Of a stretch of 64,000 nucleotides of DNA, positions 29,273 to 38,827 are shown in pieces. How positions within the stretch are numbered: position 1 is the stretch's first letter; every line of letters starts with the position of its first letter. The notes beneath the pieces are model-generated. The model made no database searches, had not been told where the DNA came from, and saw only the letters and a list, made by a program, of their open reading frames with translations. The DNA is from an uncultured Paracoccaceae bacterium (lineage in GTDB: Bacteria; Pseudomonadota; Alphaproteobacteria; Rhodobacterales; Rhodobacteraceae): positions 82,566 through 146,565 of the forward strand of contig CAJJAR010000002.1 in the NCBI GenBank assembly GCA_905182105.1. Direction: 5' to 3'. A program made the translations under genes and the position numbers.

Positions 29273-29863
29273 ACCACCTCAAGCATTGAGACGCGGACGA
29301 CTTATGGGGCTTTTATGCCCTGTTCTTAGGGGCTTCGCTGTGGTGTAATCTAACAGAGACCCGCTCATCCTCGATATTTGGCCCAGATAGGTGCCCCAGT
29401 CTCTGTTTGGATTTTCGGCGGTGACAGTTTGAGAGTTTAGGGCGTCAGTTCGACGCTCCAACTTGCAAAAACCTCCAATTTTTTCCTGTATTTTCCCTGT
29501 TTGCAGGGAATTTGGAGGTGGAGACTGGTTAGCTTTGAGGCTGGCTCCACAGCCACCTAGCCTACAACAATAAGATTTTTATGATCTGATAATATTTTTT
29601 TACAATTTAGAGACATCTTATTTTGATGCACCCCAATTGAGGCCCACACCTCTTCGATATTAAACTAGGTTCGTTTCAGCAGCCTACATTTGGTTTTGAC
29701 AGAACTAGTTCTTTTTTTGGTGGGGTGGGGGTGCACCACTAAAGTAAAGCCAGCATAATTTATCATTCTGCACCATCAAACTGGAGGAGAAAATTGTTTC
29801 AAGCAACAACAGTATAATTTGATGGATAGCTATGTTTTTAGCTTCCTAAACAACCGAAGTGAC
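29273..29863. other. Non-coding interval with strong inverted repeats after tRNA-Gln
   Basis: No credible gene in about 590 bases. Two structures stand out. AACAGAGAC / GTCTCTGTT arms lie near 29349 and 29399. At 29471-29519 there is a nested hairpin with outer arms ACCTCCAA / TTGGAGGT and inner arms TTCCCTG (29493-29499) / CAGGGAA (29504-29510) around a TTTG loop. A T-rich stretch follows at 29580-29600 and 29700-29720. No integrase or duplicated tRNA end was found. Confidence 0.55.
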
Positions 29864-30904
29864 TTAAAATATAAGTTGGACTTTCATGGCTTGGCTACGA
29901 TCACAGGCTTGTTCAAAAGCATGTTTTGCATCTTTAATATCAAAGCTGTGAGTGATAAGTGGGTCAACCACAATCAACCGACTTTGCATCATCGTCACAG
30001 CTGTGGCAAATTCATTATGAAACCGAAAAGAGCCACGAAGAGTGATCTCTTTCGCGGTCATTGCTTGCATCGGGACCGTCATGTCACCACCCAACCCAAG
30101 TTGAACCAGCGTACCACCTGGACGTAAGCATTCGACGCCTGAGGCCAATGCGGGGGCTGCGCCTGAGCATTCTAGGTGGACATCAATTTGGCCTTTGTCA
30201 TTATGAAACGGGATTAAAGCATCCGGGTTCTCCTTGATATTAAGCACGTCGTCTGCACCACAGCTACGTGCCTTATCTAAGGTATAATTTAAAAGGTCCG
30301 TGGCAATAATCTTCGCCGCCCCAGCCTGCCGCGCCGCAAGAATGCTAAGGCACCCGATTGGGCCACATCCGGTTATCAGCACTGTCTTACCAACCAGATC
30401 ACCTGCTTGTTTGACCGCATGAAGACAAACAGCCAAAGGTTCTGCCATTGCCGCTTGTCCCGGGGTAAGCTCGTTAGCGACAACACATTGGCTGGCCAAG
30501 GCGACAAGCTGTTGTTGAAAAGCGCCTTGGATATGGGGAAAGGGCATAGCACTGCCGTAAAAACGCATATTAAGGCAGTGGTTTTGCTGCCCCCGCAAAC
30601 AATAAATACAGTAATGGCAGGGTCTTGAAGGGGAAACTGCCACAAGTTGCCCCACCTGCAATCCTTGAACACCTACACCCAAAGCCGTAATTTGCCCAGA
30701 GACCTCGTGACCTAGAACCATTGGCTCGCGCAATTGGATTGGTCCAAATCCACCATGGTTGTAATAGTGCAAGTCTGACCCACAAATACCTCCCGCCAGC
30801 ATCTCGATCAACACCTCTTCGGGACCGACCACAGGCACGTCGCGCGGTTCTACACGCAGGTCACCGGCTGCGTGAATAACAATCGATTGATTTGAAGCCG
30901 TCAT
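29864..30904 (-). CDS. idnD: L-idonate 5-dehydrogenase-like zinc alcohol dehydrogenase
   Basis: A 346-residue medium-chain zinc dehydrogenase. The catalytic zinc site is visible in GGICGSDLHYYNHGG and GHEVSG. The structural zinc cysteines are in CHYCIYCLRGQQNHCLNMRFYG, and the NAD fold is in VLITGCGPIGCLSILAARQAGA. The segment MRFYGSAMPFPHIQGAFQ is characteristic of L-idonate 5-dehydrogenase, which makes 5-keto-D-gluconate. I chose the ATG at 30904, which has a GGAG upstream, over a 20-residue longer frame. It is divergent from an IdnO-like gene, which supports the pathway. Confidence 0.85.
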   Translation of the reverse strand: MTASNQSIVIHAAGDLRVEPRDVPVVGPEEVLIEMLAGGICGSDLHYYNHGGFGPIQLREPMVLGHEVSGQITALGVGVQGLQVGQLVAVSPSRPCHYCIYCLRGQQNHCLNMRFYGSAMPFPHIQGAFQQQLVALASQCVVANELTPGQAAMAEPLAVCLHAVKQAGDLVGKTVLITGCGPIGCLSILAARQAGAAKIIATDLLNYTLDKARSCGADDVLNIKENPDALIPFHNDKGQIDVHLECSGAAPALASGVECLRPGGTLVQLGLGGDMTVPMQAMTAKEITLRGSFRFHNEFATAVTMMQSRLIVVDPLITHSFDIKDAKHAFEQACDRSQAMKVQLIF

Positions 30905-30976
30905 GAGTGATTTCTCCGCTATACAATTGAGATCAATATACAGATAGTTACTGATAACAGACAAAGGAATTCTACG

Positions 30977-31744
30977 ATGACACTCGAAATGTTTGACCTG
31001 AATGGTAGTCGCGCTCTAATCACTGGTTCTAGCCAAGGTATTGGATTTGCTTTGGCCCGCGGCCTAGCAGGTGCTGGAGCAGAAATTATCCTGAACGGGC
31101 GTGACAGTACCAAACTAGCTGAGGCAAAAACCATATTAGAAGGCGAAGGTACAAAAGTTCATGTGCTGGCCTTTGATGTGACCGATCACGAACAGGTTAA
31201 AGTCGCCGTTAATGGGTTTGAGGAAGAGCACGGCGCGATTAACATCCTTATCAACAATGCGGGAATGCAGCACCGCGGTGCTCTTGAGGAGTTTCCAGCC
31301 GATGCATTCGAGCGATTGTTGCAAACCAATATCGCATCTGTTTTTCACGTGGGCCAAGCGGTTGCGCGTCATATGATAGGACGTGGACAGGGTAAAATTA
31401 TTAACATCGCATCAGTCCAAACTTTGCTCGCCCGTCCTGGCATTGCGCCCTATACGGCAACCAAGGGTGCGGTGGGCAATTTGACCAAAGGCATGGCGAC
31501 GGATTGGGCGCAACACGGGTTAAATTGCAACGCTATTGCACCAGGATATTTTGACACACCACTAAATGCAGCACTTGTTGCAGATCCTGAATTCAGCACA
31601 TGGCTGGCCAAAAGGACGCCAGCTAGGCGTTGGGGCAATGTGGATGAGTTGGTAGGGGCGGCTGTATTCCTTTCGTCCGCAGCATCTAGTTTTGTGAACG
31701 GCCATACGCTATATGTAGACGGTGGGATTACGGCCTCACTCTAG
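30977..31744 (+). CDS. idnO: Gluconate 5-dehydrogenase-like SDR
   Basis: A 255-residue short-chain dehydrogenase. The nucleotide motif is ALITGSSQGIGFALARGLAGAG, then NNAGMQHRG and the active site S-Y-K in IASVQTLLARPGIAPYTATKGA. The tail has GNVDELVGAAVFLSS and GHTLYVDGG. It is typical of 5-keto-D-gluconate reductase (IdnO/Gno), which would act after IdnD. Its stop overlaps the convergent otnC-like gene by four bases. Confidence 0.85.
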   Translation: MTLEMFDLNGSRALITGSSQGIGFALARGLAGAGAEIILNGRDSTKLAEAKTILEGEGTKVHVLAFDVTDHEQVKVAVNGFEEEHGAINILINNAGMQHRGALEEFPADAFERLLQTNIASVFHVGQAVARHMIGRGQGKIINIASVQTLLARPGIAPYTATKGAVGNLTKGMATDWAQHGLNCNAIAPGYFDTPLNAALVADPEFSTWLAKRTPARRWGNVDELVGAAVFLSSAASSFVNGHTLYVDGGITASL

Positions 31745-32391
31745 GCCTCCCACTCCACATTAAATTTTGTGATCACCTCTTTCACTTGCGCATCGCTCAA
31801 TGCGCGTGGGGATAGCCCTCTCGTCAACATGGCCAACTTGGCAGTGTCCTCAAGTTCTTCAACCGCGTTACACGCCGCCTCAATATCCTTGCCCGCAACA
31901 ATGGGTCCGTGATTGGCCAACATTACAGCAGATCGTTTCCCTGCAAGGCCGCGCACGGCGTCACCCATCGCTGGATCACCCGGCATAAAGAAGGGCAGCA
32001 ACTTCACGCGACTTAGCTTCATAATGCCGTAAGGCGTAAGGTGCGGCAGGAAATTTTCAGCGTCGACATCTGGCATCATGGAAAGTGCAACAGAGTGGCA
32101 AGAATGCAGATGAACGACCGCACCAGCTGTCGATCGAGTATCGTAAAAAGCAGTGTGCAGCGGCATCTCTTTGGTCGGCTCGTCGCCACTTATCAAAGTG
32201 CCACAAGCATCAAAACGGCTTAGTTTTGCAGGATCAAGGCGGCCAAAACTGGTTCCAGTGGGGCTTACCAATAAACCACCATCGCTAGTACGAGCAGAAA
32301 TATTTCCCGTACTGCCACCTGTAAGCCCACGATCAAACATGGATTTGGCCAATACACAGATCAGTTCGCGGAGCTTTGCTTCCTCAGTCAT
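31741..32391 (-). CDS. otnC: Class II aldolase/decarboxylase, 3-oxo-tetronate 4-phosphate type
   Basis: A 216-residue class II aldolase/adducin-family protein: GLTGGSTGNISARTSDGGLLVSPTG, metal-binding histidines in AVVHLHSCHSVALSM, and the C-terminal LANHGPIVAGKDIEAACNAVEELE. Followed upstream by OtnK and an LtnD-like dehydrogenase, it fits OtnC, which decarboxylates 3-oxo-tetronate 4-phosphate to dihydroxyacetone phosphate. Sequence alone would also allow a fuculose-phosphate aldolase. It overlaps otnK by four bases. Confidence 0.87.
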   Translation of the reverse strand: MTEEAKLRELICVLAKSMFDRGLTGGSTGNISARTSDGGLLVSPTGTSFGRLDPAKLSRFDACGTLISGDEPTKEMPLHTAFYDTRSTAGAVVHLHSCHSVALSMMPDVDAENFLPHLTPYGIMKLSRVKLLPFFMPGDPAMGDAVRGLAGKRSAVMLANHGPIVAGKDIEAACNAVEELEDTAKLAMLTRGLSPRALSDAQVKEVITKFNVEWEA

Positions 32392-33659
32392 AAGTTGTCC
32401 AATCTGGCTTGGGCGTCATGAAAAAATGTGGGAGCGCCAAAGTTACCCGATTTAAGCGTTAGCGCAATTTGATGACCAGCCGAATGGCAAAATGTCCACG
32501 GCACACCAGAGGCAATTTCTACACCTATATCAAGCTGGGTTACACATAGTGCCTGTGTTACAGCTCCCGAGGTTTCTCCCCCAGCAACAATGATCCGCCG
32601 AGCACCAGCGTCCCGTGCTGCAACGGCGCAGGATGCAAGTGTTTGTTCGATCAGATCACCCACTTTCGCCACACCTATTGCTCTCTGCGCGGCCTTAACA
32701 TTGCCCGGAGCAGCTGTGGCATAAATCAATGGAGCTTTAGTCAGGTCTTGTTCTGCGAGCCATGCCAAGACTGGATCGAGGCCAGTTTCTATTAATGAAA
32801 GCGGATCCAACAGATATTCAGGTGCACCACGCGCGATGTACTCGGAGACTTGCGCATTGGTCATTGCAGAACAACTGCCAGACAGTATTATGGTCTCCTT
32901 AGCTATTTCAGGCTTTTGCATTTGGGGCGCATCTGCAGACAATGTTCCATCAGCAAGGTAAAGAGCTGGCAAAGACTTAGCAACTGCCGATCCACCCGTC
33001 ATTAGAGACATATTCTGGCAGGCCTCAGCTATAATTTCAAGATCAGGGTCAGCCACTGCATCAACCACAACGTGGGCAATGCCCTCACCTTTCAAGATAT
33101 CCAATTTTGCCCGCAATGCAGCAGCCCCTTTTGCAACGCTCAATCGGTCAGCAAGCCCAACAGGTTTGGTGACTTGTGGTGACAATAGTCGCATTAAATT
33201 GCTGTCCCGCATCGGTGTCAGTGGATGATCTCTCATCGAACTTTCGGCCAAAGGTTGCTGTCCAACAAACAAATTACCCATAAAAATGGACCTACCATTT
33301 TCAGGAAATGCCGGGCAATAGATCGTTTGATCAATACCAAGGTCACTCATCAGCGCTTCAGCTACAGGACCGATGTTGCCCTCATCTGTACAGTCAAACG
33401 TCGAGCAATATTTCCAGAAAAACCGCTTTGCCCCTGCCGCCTGCAGCCACACAAGCGCAGCGCGACACTCTGCAACAGCTTGCGCCACTGGTGCGTTGCG
33501 ACATTTGAGAGCGATTACCTCAAAGGGTCCAGTTTTTTTTGGTAGTTCACTTGGTACACCAATACGCAGAGAAACCTGTACGCCACTGCGAGCCAATAGC
33601 CCCGCCAAATCAGTAGCCCCAGTAAAATCATCCGCGATGCAGCCCAAAACAGTCGTCAT
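32388..33659 (-). CDS. otnK: Four-carbon acid sugar kinase (3-oxo-tetronate kinase)
   Basis: A 423-residue kinase of the former DUF1537 family. The N-terminal domain starts LGCIADDFTGATDLAGLLARSG, includes FWKYCSTFDCTDEGNIGPVAEAL, and the C-terminal nucleotide domain has IIVAGGETSGAVTQALCV. OtnK phosphorylates 3-oxo-tetronates at O4. Order otnC-otnK-ltnD on one strand matches known threonate/erythronate operons. It abuts the dehydrogenase gene upstream with no gap. Confidence 0.92.
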   Translation of the reverse strand: MTTVLGCIADDFTGATDLAGLLARSGVQVSLRIGVPSELPKKTGPFEVIALKCRNAPVAQAVAECRAALVWLQAAGAKRFFWKYCSTFDCTDEGNIGPVAEALMSDLGIDQTIYCPAFPENGRSIFMGNLFVGQQPLAESSMRDHPLTPMRDSNLMRLLSPQVTKPVGLADRLSVAKGAAALRAKLDILKGEGIAHVVVDAVADPDLEIIAEACQNMSLMTGGSAVAKSLPALYLADGTLSADAPQMQKPEIAKETIILSGSCSAMTNAQVSEYIARGAPEYLLDPLSLIETGLDPVLAWLAEQDLTKAPLIYATAAPGNVKAAQRAIGVAKVGDLIEQTLASCAVAARDAGARRIIVAGGETSGAVTQALCVTQLDIGVEIASGVPWTFCHSAGHQIALTLKSGNFGAPTFFHDAQARLDNL

Positions 33660-34580
33660 TTAAGCACCACCTTTTTCGTCTTGACCCGGCAACGTCAGGC
33701 CCGCATTTCGTGCATATACCTTAGCAACTGCCGCGTCATCCTCAGCCCCCAATCCCATACCAGAGGCCGCAACGAACTGCTGCATCGCGGCAGCGGTAAT
33801 GGGCGCACTGAAGCTTGCATTCTTGGCAATGTCGAGAACAATACCAAGGTCTTTCGGCCAAATATTTACCGAACTGTGCGGTGTATAATTCCCCGCAGCA
33901 ATATGTGGCGCACGATTTTCAAGCATCCAACTGGTGCCTGCGCATTTGCTGATCACGTCGATAAATTTGTCAGGCGTCACACCTTGGGTCATTCCAAAAG
34001 TCATCGCCTCCGCCATTGTTGCGATGTGTACGCCAGCTAACAACTGGTTCACAGCCTTCATTGCGCTTCCCGCTCCAGCGGTATCGCCCAGTTCAAAAAC
34101 AGTTTCTGCAATGCTGTCGAGGACGGGACGCAGGGCTGAAAAGGCCTCCAGGGTGCCCGCAGCCATAATGGACAACGCCCCGTTTGCAGCTTTGAGCGAA
34201 CCACCAGAAATTGGTGCATCTAGATACAGCACATCGAATTCGGCGCAGCGCTTGGCCATTTCTTTTGCAAACTCTGGAGGGACTGTGGCGCAAGACAACA
34301 CCGCTGCCCCTGCTCGAAGTTTTGGCACGATCCCGTTAGCACCGAACAAGACATCTTCAGTTTGGGTTGCATTCAAAACAGCAACAATGACGGTGTCTAG
34401 CTGATCAACCACATTGCTCAACACAGCGCTTTCTCCACCTTCACCAACAAACAGCTGCATCTGTTCCACGTTAATATCGAGACCCCAGACTTCGTGTCCA
34501 CCCCGAAGAGCGGATTGCGCAATGCCGTAACCCATGGAACCTAGTCCAATAGCTGCAACTTTATGCTTTGAATCACTCAT
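33660..34580 (-). CDS. ltnD: L-threonate dehydrogenase-like beta-hydroxyacid dehydrogenase
   Basis: An NAD-dependent enzyme of the 3-hydroxyisobutyrate dehydrogenase family. The Rossmann motif is VAAIGLGSMGYGIAQSALRGGH, the substrate loop LDAPISGGSLKAANGALSIM, and the catalytic lysine is in GAGSAMKAVNQLLAG. Position next to OtnK and OtnC points to LtnD, which oxidises L-threonate at C2. I take the ATG at 34580; an in-frame GTG nine bases upstream sits too close to the GGGAG ribosome binding site. The LysE-type gene is 44 bases upstream on the same strand. Confidence 0.83.
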   Translation of the reverse strand: MSDSKHKVAAIGLGSMGYGIAQSALRGGHEVWGLDINVEQMQLFVGEGGESAVLSNVVDQLDTVIVAVLNATQTEDVLFGANGIVPKLRAGAAVLSCATVPPEFAKEMAKRCAEFDVLYLDAPISGGSLKAANGALSIMAAGTLEAFSALRPVLDSIAETVFELGDTAGAGSAMKAVNQLLAGVHIATMAEAMTFGMTQGVTPDKFIDVISKCAGTSWMLENRAPHIAAGNYTPHSSVNIWPKDLGIVLDIAKNASFSAPITAAAMQQFVAASGMGLGAEDDAAVAKVYARNAGLTLPGQDEKGGA

Positions 34581-34624
34581 TTTATTCACTCACTCCCATA
34601 AATTTAAAAATTAATGTATTTCAT

Positions 34625-35215
34625 TCAATGCCCTGGAAAAAGCGCCACCAGCACCACAACAACCAGCGAGGCAGCCATAGCAATGTTGATGAACCGCTGT
34701 GCTTTGGGGCTCAGGTCAAGGCTCCCCAGCTTGGCTCCAGCCCCCAGCCAGATAAGGTGTACAGGCAACCAGATCATATTAAAAACGATCAACTTGATCA
34801 CCACTTCCCAGAAGGGCGCTTGGGGCAAAAAGCCAAAGCCCAAGAACAGTGTTGTTGCCACCACATAGGCTTTGGGATTAATGAGTTGCAGTAAAAATCC
34901 ATTGCGGAAACCCAACGGTTTAGTCGCAGCTGTGAAACCAATATGGGCCCCTGCCGTAGCGATCCTCCAAGCCAAATAGGTCAGATAACCAACCGATGCA
35001 AACAATAGAACCACTCGTAGCCATGGCACCGTCAGGACCACAGCGGCAAGGCCTGAAATCACCAGCACCATTGTAAACGCACCCCCGAGCATCAGCCCAC
35101 CGACATAGGCAAAGCCCGCGCGATAGCCATAGGCTGCCCCGATGCCCGCCGTTGATAAAACCCCTGGTCCAGGCGTCATCAACAGGAAAAAAACGGCCAG
35201 CGCAAATTCGATCAT
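34625..35215 (-). CDS. LysE/RhtB-type transporter
   Basis: A 196-residue inner-membrane protein with about six transmembrane segments and the LysE-family N-terminal signature FFLLMTPGPGVLSTAGIGAAYGYRAG, and GFLLQLINPKAYVV. Family members export amino acids. In this sugar-acid context the substrate is unknown. It could relieve metabolite overload, or it may simply share the operon. Confidence 0.83.
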   Translation of the reverse strand: MIEFALAVFFLLMTPGPGVLSTAGIGAAYGYRAGFAYVGGLMLGGAFTMVLVISGLAAVVLTVPWLRVVLLFASVGYLTYLAWRIATAGAHIGFTAATKPLGFRNGFLLQLINPKAYVVATTLFLGFGFLPQAPFWEVVIKLIVFNMIWLPVHLIWLGAGAKLGSLDLSPKAQRFINIAMAASLVVVVLVALFPGH

Positions 35216-35231
35216 CCGCGCTGGTCAATGC

Positions 35232-36155
35232 TTACAAGCCAGCGCATTCAGGTACAGGGCTGATCACAGTGCCATCTTTGAGGTTTTGCAACAAATTATC
35301 TACCACCAACGCGCCCATCGCAGCGCGTGTCTCCATCGTGCCACTGCCAACATGGGGCAATAGAACCGTATTAGGCAAATCACGTAAAGCTTGCGACACC
35401 TTAGGTTCCTCTTCAAAAACGTCTAAGCCTGCCCAACCAAGCTTCCCACTTTTTAGAGCCTCTATCATTGCCATTTCGTCCACAACAGAACCACGGCTGA
35501 CGTTGATTAAAGTGCCTTTTGGCCCCAAGGCCTCCATCACTTCAGCGTTCACGATTTTATTAGTTGATGGACCTCCCGGTGTGATGCAAATCAACACGTC
35601 ACAATCTCGCGCCATCGCCGTAAGATCATCATAGTAGGTATAAGGAAGAACTTTCTTGGTACGCGTATGATAAAGGATTTTGGCATTCCACGGAGCGAGT
35701 TTGTCAGCAATCGCCTGCCCAATTCGACCCAGACCAAGGATACCAACAGTTTGGTTGTCAGCCGAACGAGTTAGCGGCGCGTTGCCCTTCGCCTCCCACT
35801 CACCAGAGCGAAGATATTCATCGTCACGCAGCACTTCACGGTAACATGACAGCATCAAAAGCAGCGCTGTTGTCGCCACCTCCTCGTTCAAAACATTGGG
35901 TGTATGGGTCACGATGATTCCACGACGTGCCGCTTCGTTTGCATCAACAGCGTCATAGCCAACGCCGTAGCCGCTGATCACTTTCAGATTTGTCAGTGAC
36001 GCCATTAGATCAGGGTTTACCCCGTCGTGGCCATTAGTGACCACATGGGTAATTTTATCTGCATCAAAAGCATCCAGTTGATGAATGGTAAACGCCGCAG
36101 CCAGCCGTTCCTGCATAGTGTCAGTGATACCGCCTATTTGTAAAAGATCAGGCAT
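35232..36155 (-). CDS. D-2-hydroxyacid dehydrogenase, glyoxylate reductase-like
   Basis: About 307 residues from the ATG at 36155. NAD motif TVGILGLGRIGQAIADKL; arginine in INVSRGSVVDEMAM; histidine in TVLLPHVGSGTMETRAAMG; and ISGYGVGYDAVDANEAARRGI. It overlaps the FAH-family gene upstream by eight bases. In the proposed diketo route it could reduce glyoxylate or oxidise/reduce the C2-C3 hydroxyacid released by the hydrolase. A start 30 bases further upstream is possible but lengthens the overlap. Confidence 0.87.
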   Translation of the reverse strand: MPDLLQIGGITDTMQERLAAAFTIHQLDAFDADKITHVVTNGHDGVNPDLMASLTNLKVISGYGVGYDAVDANEAARRGIIVTHTPNVLNEEVATTALLLMLSCYREVLRDDEYLRSGEWEAKGNAPLTRSADNQTVGILGLGRIGQAIADKLAPWNAKILYHTRTKKVLPYTYYDDLTAMARDCDVLICITPGGPSTNKIVNAEVMEALGPKGTLINVSRGSVVDEMAMIEALKSGKLGWAGLDVFEEEPKVSQALRDLPNTVLLPHVGSGTMETRAAMGALVVDNLLQNLKDGTVISPVPECAGL

Positions 36156-36996
36156 CTTGGCCAACTTTCTGGCACTGATGACCAAGGCCTTGAATACTCA
36201 AGTCCATTATATCACCTTCCTTCAGGAATACTGGTTCCGGTTTCATACCAAGCCCTACACCCGGAGGGGTGCCCGTGGTGATCACATCGCCAGGGTGTAA
36301 AGTCATCAAGCTTGAAAGATGTTCGATGATTTCGGCCACGGTAAAGATCATCGTGGAAGTGTTGCCCCTTTGCATTCGCTTTCCGTTAACGTCCAAGGCC
36401 ATATCCAGTTTTTGAGGATCAACAACCTCGTCTCGTGTGACAAGCCATGGACCCGTCGGGCCAAAGGTGTCGCAGGATTTACCCTTAGTCCATTGGCCTG
36501 TTAGGTTAGCTTGAAAATGGCGTTCAGAAACGTCGTTGACTATGCAATATCCCGCAACGTGGTCCAGCGCGTTCTCTTTTGTAACGTACTTGGCAGCTTT
36601 GCCGATGACCACACCCAGCTCGACCTCCCAATCAGTTTTGGTAGATCCGCGTGGTATCATCACATCATCATAGGCCCCAACAATGGCGGAGTTGGCTTTA
36701 AAAAACAGGATCGGATGTTTGGGAATTTCAGCGCCAGTTTCAGCAGCGTGGTCAGAATAATTCAACCCGATACAAAGGAATTTTCCAATATTTCCAACGC
36801 AAGGCGCGATGCGCTGTTTACCTTCAACAATTGGCAAAATCTCCGGATCAAGGGCGCGCAGTTTAGCTATATTGGCATCATCAAGCATATCACCATTGAT
36901 GTCGTTCACATGCTCGGACAGATCTCGCAAAATACCAGCATCATCTAGAATTCCAGGTTTTTCGGCACCGATCGCACCGTAGCGGAGAAGTTTCAT
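36148..36996 (-). CDS. Fumarylacetoacetate hydrolase-family enzyme, 2,4-diketo-3-deoxy sugar acid hydrolase-like
   Basis: A 282-residue FAH-fold enzyme beginning MKLLRYGAIGAEKPGILDDAG. It has FLCIGLNYSDHAAETGAEIPKHP, the metal-binding DWEVELGVVIGK, YCIVNDVSERHFQ and TMIFTVAEIIEHLSSLMTLHPGDVITTGTPPGVGLGM. I chose the ATG at 36996, with a GAAGGA ribosome binding site, over an 18-residue longer frame. Its neighbours, a dehydratase and a KDF-type SDR, match the non-phosphorylative route in which this fold cleaves 2,4-diketo-3-deoxyaldonates to pyruvate plus lactate or glycolate. Confidence 0.85.
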   Translation of the reverse strand: MKLLRYGAIGAEKPGILDDAGILRDLSEHVNDINGDMLDDANIAKLRALDPEILPIVEGKQRIAPCVGNIGKFLCIGLNYSDHAAETGAEIPKHPILFFKANSAIVGAYDDVMIPRGSTKTDWEVELGVVIGKAAKYVTKENALDHVAGYCIVNDVSERHFQANLTGQWTKGKSCDTFGPTGPWLVTRDEVVDPQKLDMALDVNGKRMQRGNTSTMIFTVAEIIEHLSSLMTLHPGDVITTGTPPGVGLGMKPEPVFLKEGDIMDLSIQGLGHQCQKVGQDA

Positions 36997-37015
36997 AGTC
37001 GTTCCTTCTTTCTTC

Positions 37016-38827
37016 TTAGTGGTTGTCACGCGGCATAAACTGGCGCGCAATATCTTGATATTTGTCGGCGTCTTTAAGGATCATACCCTCATCAAGACGG
37101 CCAACTTTCTCTCGGAAAATTTCCTGCCAGGGCGTTTGGCTGTCTGGAATGTGGTAGCCACCATTTTCAAGCAGCAAGCGCGCACGCGCATTGAGCTCAT
37201 CCAGAGGGACCAGCATATTGACTGTCGCTTTGCCCAAATCAATCCTCACAGGGTCACCCGTTTGCAACAATGCAAGACCCCCATTGTCTGCAGCCTCAGG
37301 TGAAGCATTCAGAATAGATGGGGAGCCAGACGTACCCGATTGACGCCCATCACCAATACACGGCAGGGCATCAACTCCTTGTTTGATCAGATAAGATGGC
37401 GGACGCATGTTCACAACTTCTGCAGCACCTGGGTAACCCTTGGGGCCCGTACCGCGCATGAACAGAATGCAATTTCCATCGATATTTTCAGTTGGATCAT
37501 CAATGCGGTGATGGAAATCCTCTGGCCCATCAAAGACGACAGCACGCCCTTCAAAGGCTTCGGGATCATGAGGGTTTGAGAGATAGGTTTTTCGAAAAGC
37601 TGGCGAGATGACTGAGGTCTTCATGATCGCACTTTCAAACAAATTCCCCGAGAAATTAACGAAGCCTGCCTGTTCCTTTATTGGGTCTGTTGAGGACTTA
37701 ATCACATCTTTGCTCTTCGACCTTTGGGTCCTACAATTTTCCGCCAAAGTTTGCCCATTTACAGTCATTACATCAGGATGGGGCAACAACCCACCTGCAA
37801 TCAATTCACCGACGACAGCAGGTACACCGCCTGCACGGTGATAATCTTCGCCCAGATATTTGCCAGCTGGCTGCATGTTTACCAAAAGTGGAATATCGTG
37901 ACCGTGTTTTTGCCAATCATCATTATCGAGCGGCACACCCAAATGCCGCGCAATAGCGTTCAAGTGGATGGGGGCATTCGTTGACCCGCCAACTGCAGAA
38001 TTGATAACAATGGCATTTTCAAAAGCTTGGCGCGTCATAACATCTGTGGGGCGCATATCTTCCCACACCATATTAACGACCCGTTTGCCCGTCTCGTAGC
38101 TGATTTGTCCACGTTCACGGTAAGGCGCTGGAATTGAAGCAGATCCGGGCAATTGCATTCCCAAAGCTTCGGCCAATGAATTCATTGTTGTCGCAGTGCC
38201 CATCGTGTTACAATACCCAACAGAGGGCGCAGATGCGGCCGCAATTTCCATGAATTCATCAGTGTCGATATTGCCTGCAGCCAACTGCTCTCGGGCTTTC
38301 CAAATCACGGTACCTGAACCCGCTCGTTCCCCGTTCCACCAGCCGTTCAACATCGGACCAACGGACAACGCAATGGCAGGGATATTTACCGTGGCAGCGG
38401 CCATCAAAAGTGCAGGTGTCGTCTTATCACAACCGATGTTGAGTACAACGCCGTCAATTGGATAGCCAAATAGCGTCTCTACCAGAGACAAATAGGCAAG
38501 GTTCCGATCCAAGGACGCAGTCGGTCGCTTGCCCGTTTCCTGAATGGGATGCACCGGGATTTCGATGCATGTTCCACCCGCTGCTATAATCCCATCACGC
38601 ACGCGTTTCGTCAGCTCAATGTGGTGGCGATTGCACGGTGACAAATCACTGCCCGTCTGTGCAATTCCGATGATCGGCTTGCCTGACTGCAGCTCCTCTC
38701 GTGTCAAACCATAGTTTAAATACCGCTCCAGATAGAGGGCTGTCATTTCTAGATTGTCGGGGTTCATAAACCATTTGCGAGACCGCAGGTTTTCAACGCC
38801 AATTTTTGCATTTTTAGGGAAGGTCAT
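37016..38827 (-). CDS. IlvD/Edd-family aldonate dehydratase (pentonate/xylonate type)
   Basis: A 603-residue iron-sulfur dehydratase. Cluster-ligand regions are [24 protein letters not shown] and [23 protein letters not shown]. Other conserved segments are [47 protein letters not shown] and [24 protein letters not shown]. Length and motifs place it with L-arabinonate/D-xylonate-type dehydratases rather than branched-chain IlvD. It overlaps the SDR gene by four bases and heads into the FAH-family gene, forming the first step of the proposed diketo pathway. Confidence 0.88.
   Translation of the reverse strand: MTFPKNAKIGVENLRSRKWFMNPDNLEMTALYLERYLNYGLTREELQSGKPIIGIAQTGSDLSPCNRHHIELTKRVRDGIIAAGGTCIEIPVHPIQETGKRPTASLDRNLAYLSLVETLFGYPIDGVVLNIGCDKTTPALLMAAATVNIPAIALSVGPMLNGWWNGERAGSGTVIWKAREQLAAGNIDTDEFMEIAAASAPSVGYCNTMGTATTMNSLAEALGMQLPGSASIPAPYRERGQISYETGKRVVNMVWEDMRPTDVMTRQAFENAIVINSAVGGSTNAPIHLNAIARHLGVPLDNDDWQKHGHDIPLLVNMQPAGKYLGEDYHRAGGVPAVVGELIAGGLLPHPDVMTVNGQTLAENCRTQRSKSKDVIKSSTDPIKEQAGFVNFSGNLFESAIMKTSVISPAFRKTYLSNPHDPEAFEGRAVVFDGPEDFHHRIDDPTENIDGNCILFMRGTGPKGYPGAAEVVNMRPPSYLIKQGVDALPCIGDGRQSGTSGSPSILNASPEAADNGGLALLQTGDPVRIDLGKATVNMLVPLDELNARARLLLENGGYHIPDSQTPWQEIFREKVGRLDEGMILKDADKYQDIARQFMPRDNH

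Noticed and set aside
29007..29282. A 91-codon minus-strand frame covering the tRNA gene (starts MRWLAGMVGFEPTIY)
   Set aside because: It is the antisense of tRNA-Gln, and GFEPTI-type peptides are a well-known false protein from tRNA T-arms.
29279..29461. A 60-codon minus-strand frame after the tRNA
   Set aside because: No family resemblance, no ribosome binding site, and it lies in the structured gene-free region.
30905..30976. Operator-like repeats (ATTG-AGAT-CAAT and GTTA-CTGA-TAAC) between idnD and idnO
   Set aside because: The arms are only four bases long in a 72-base AT-rich gap and do not match the other island sites, so chance is likely.
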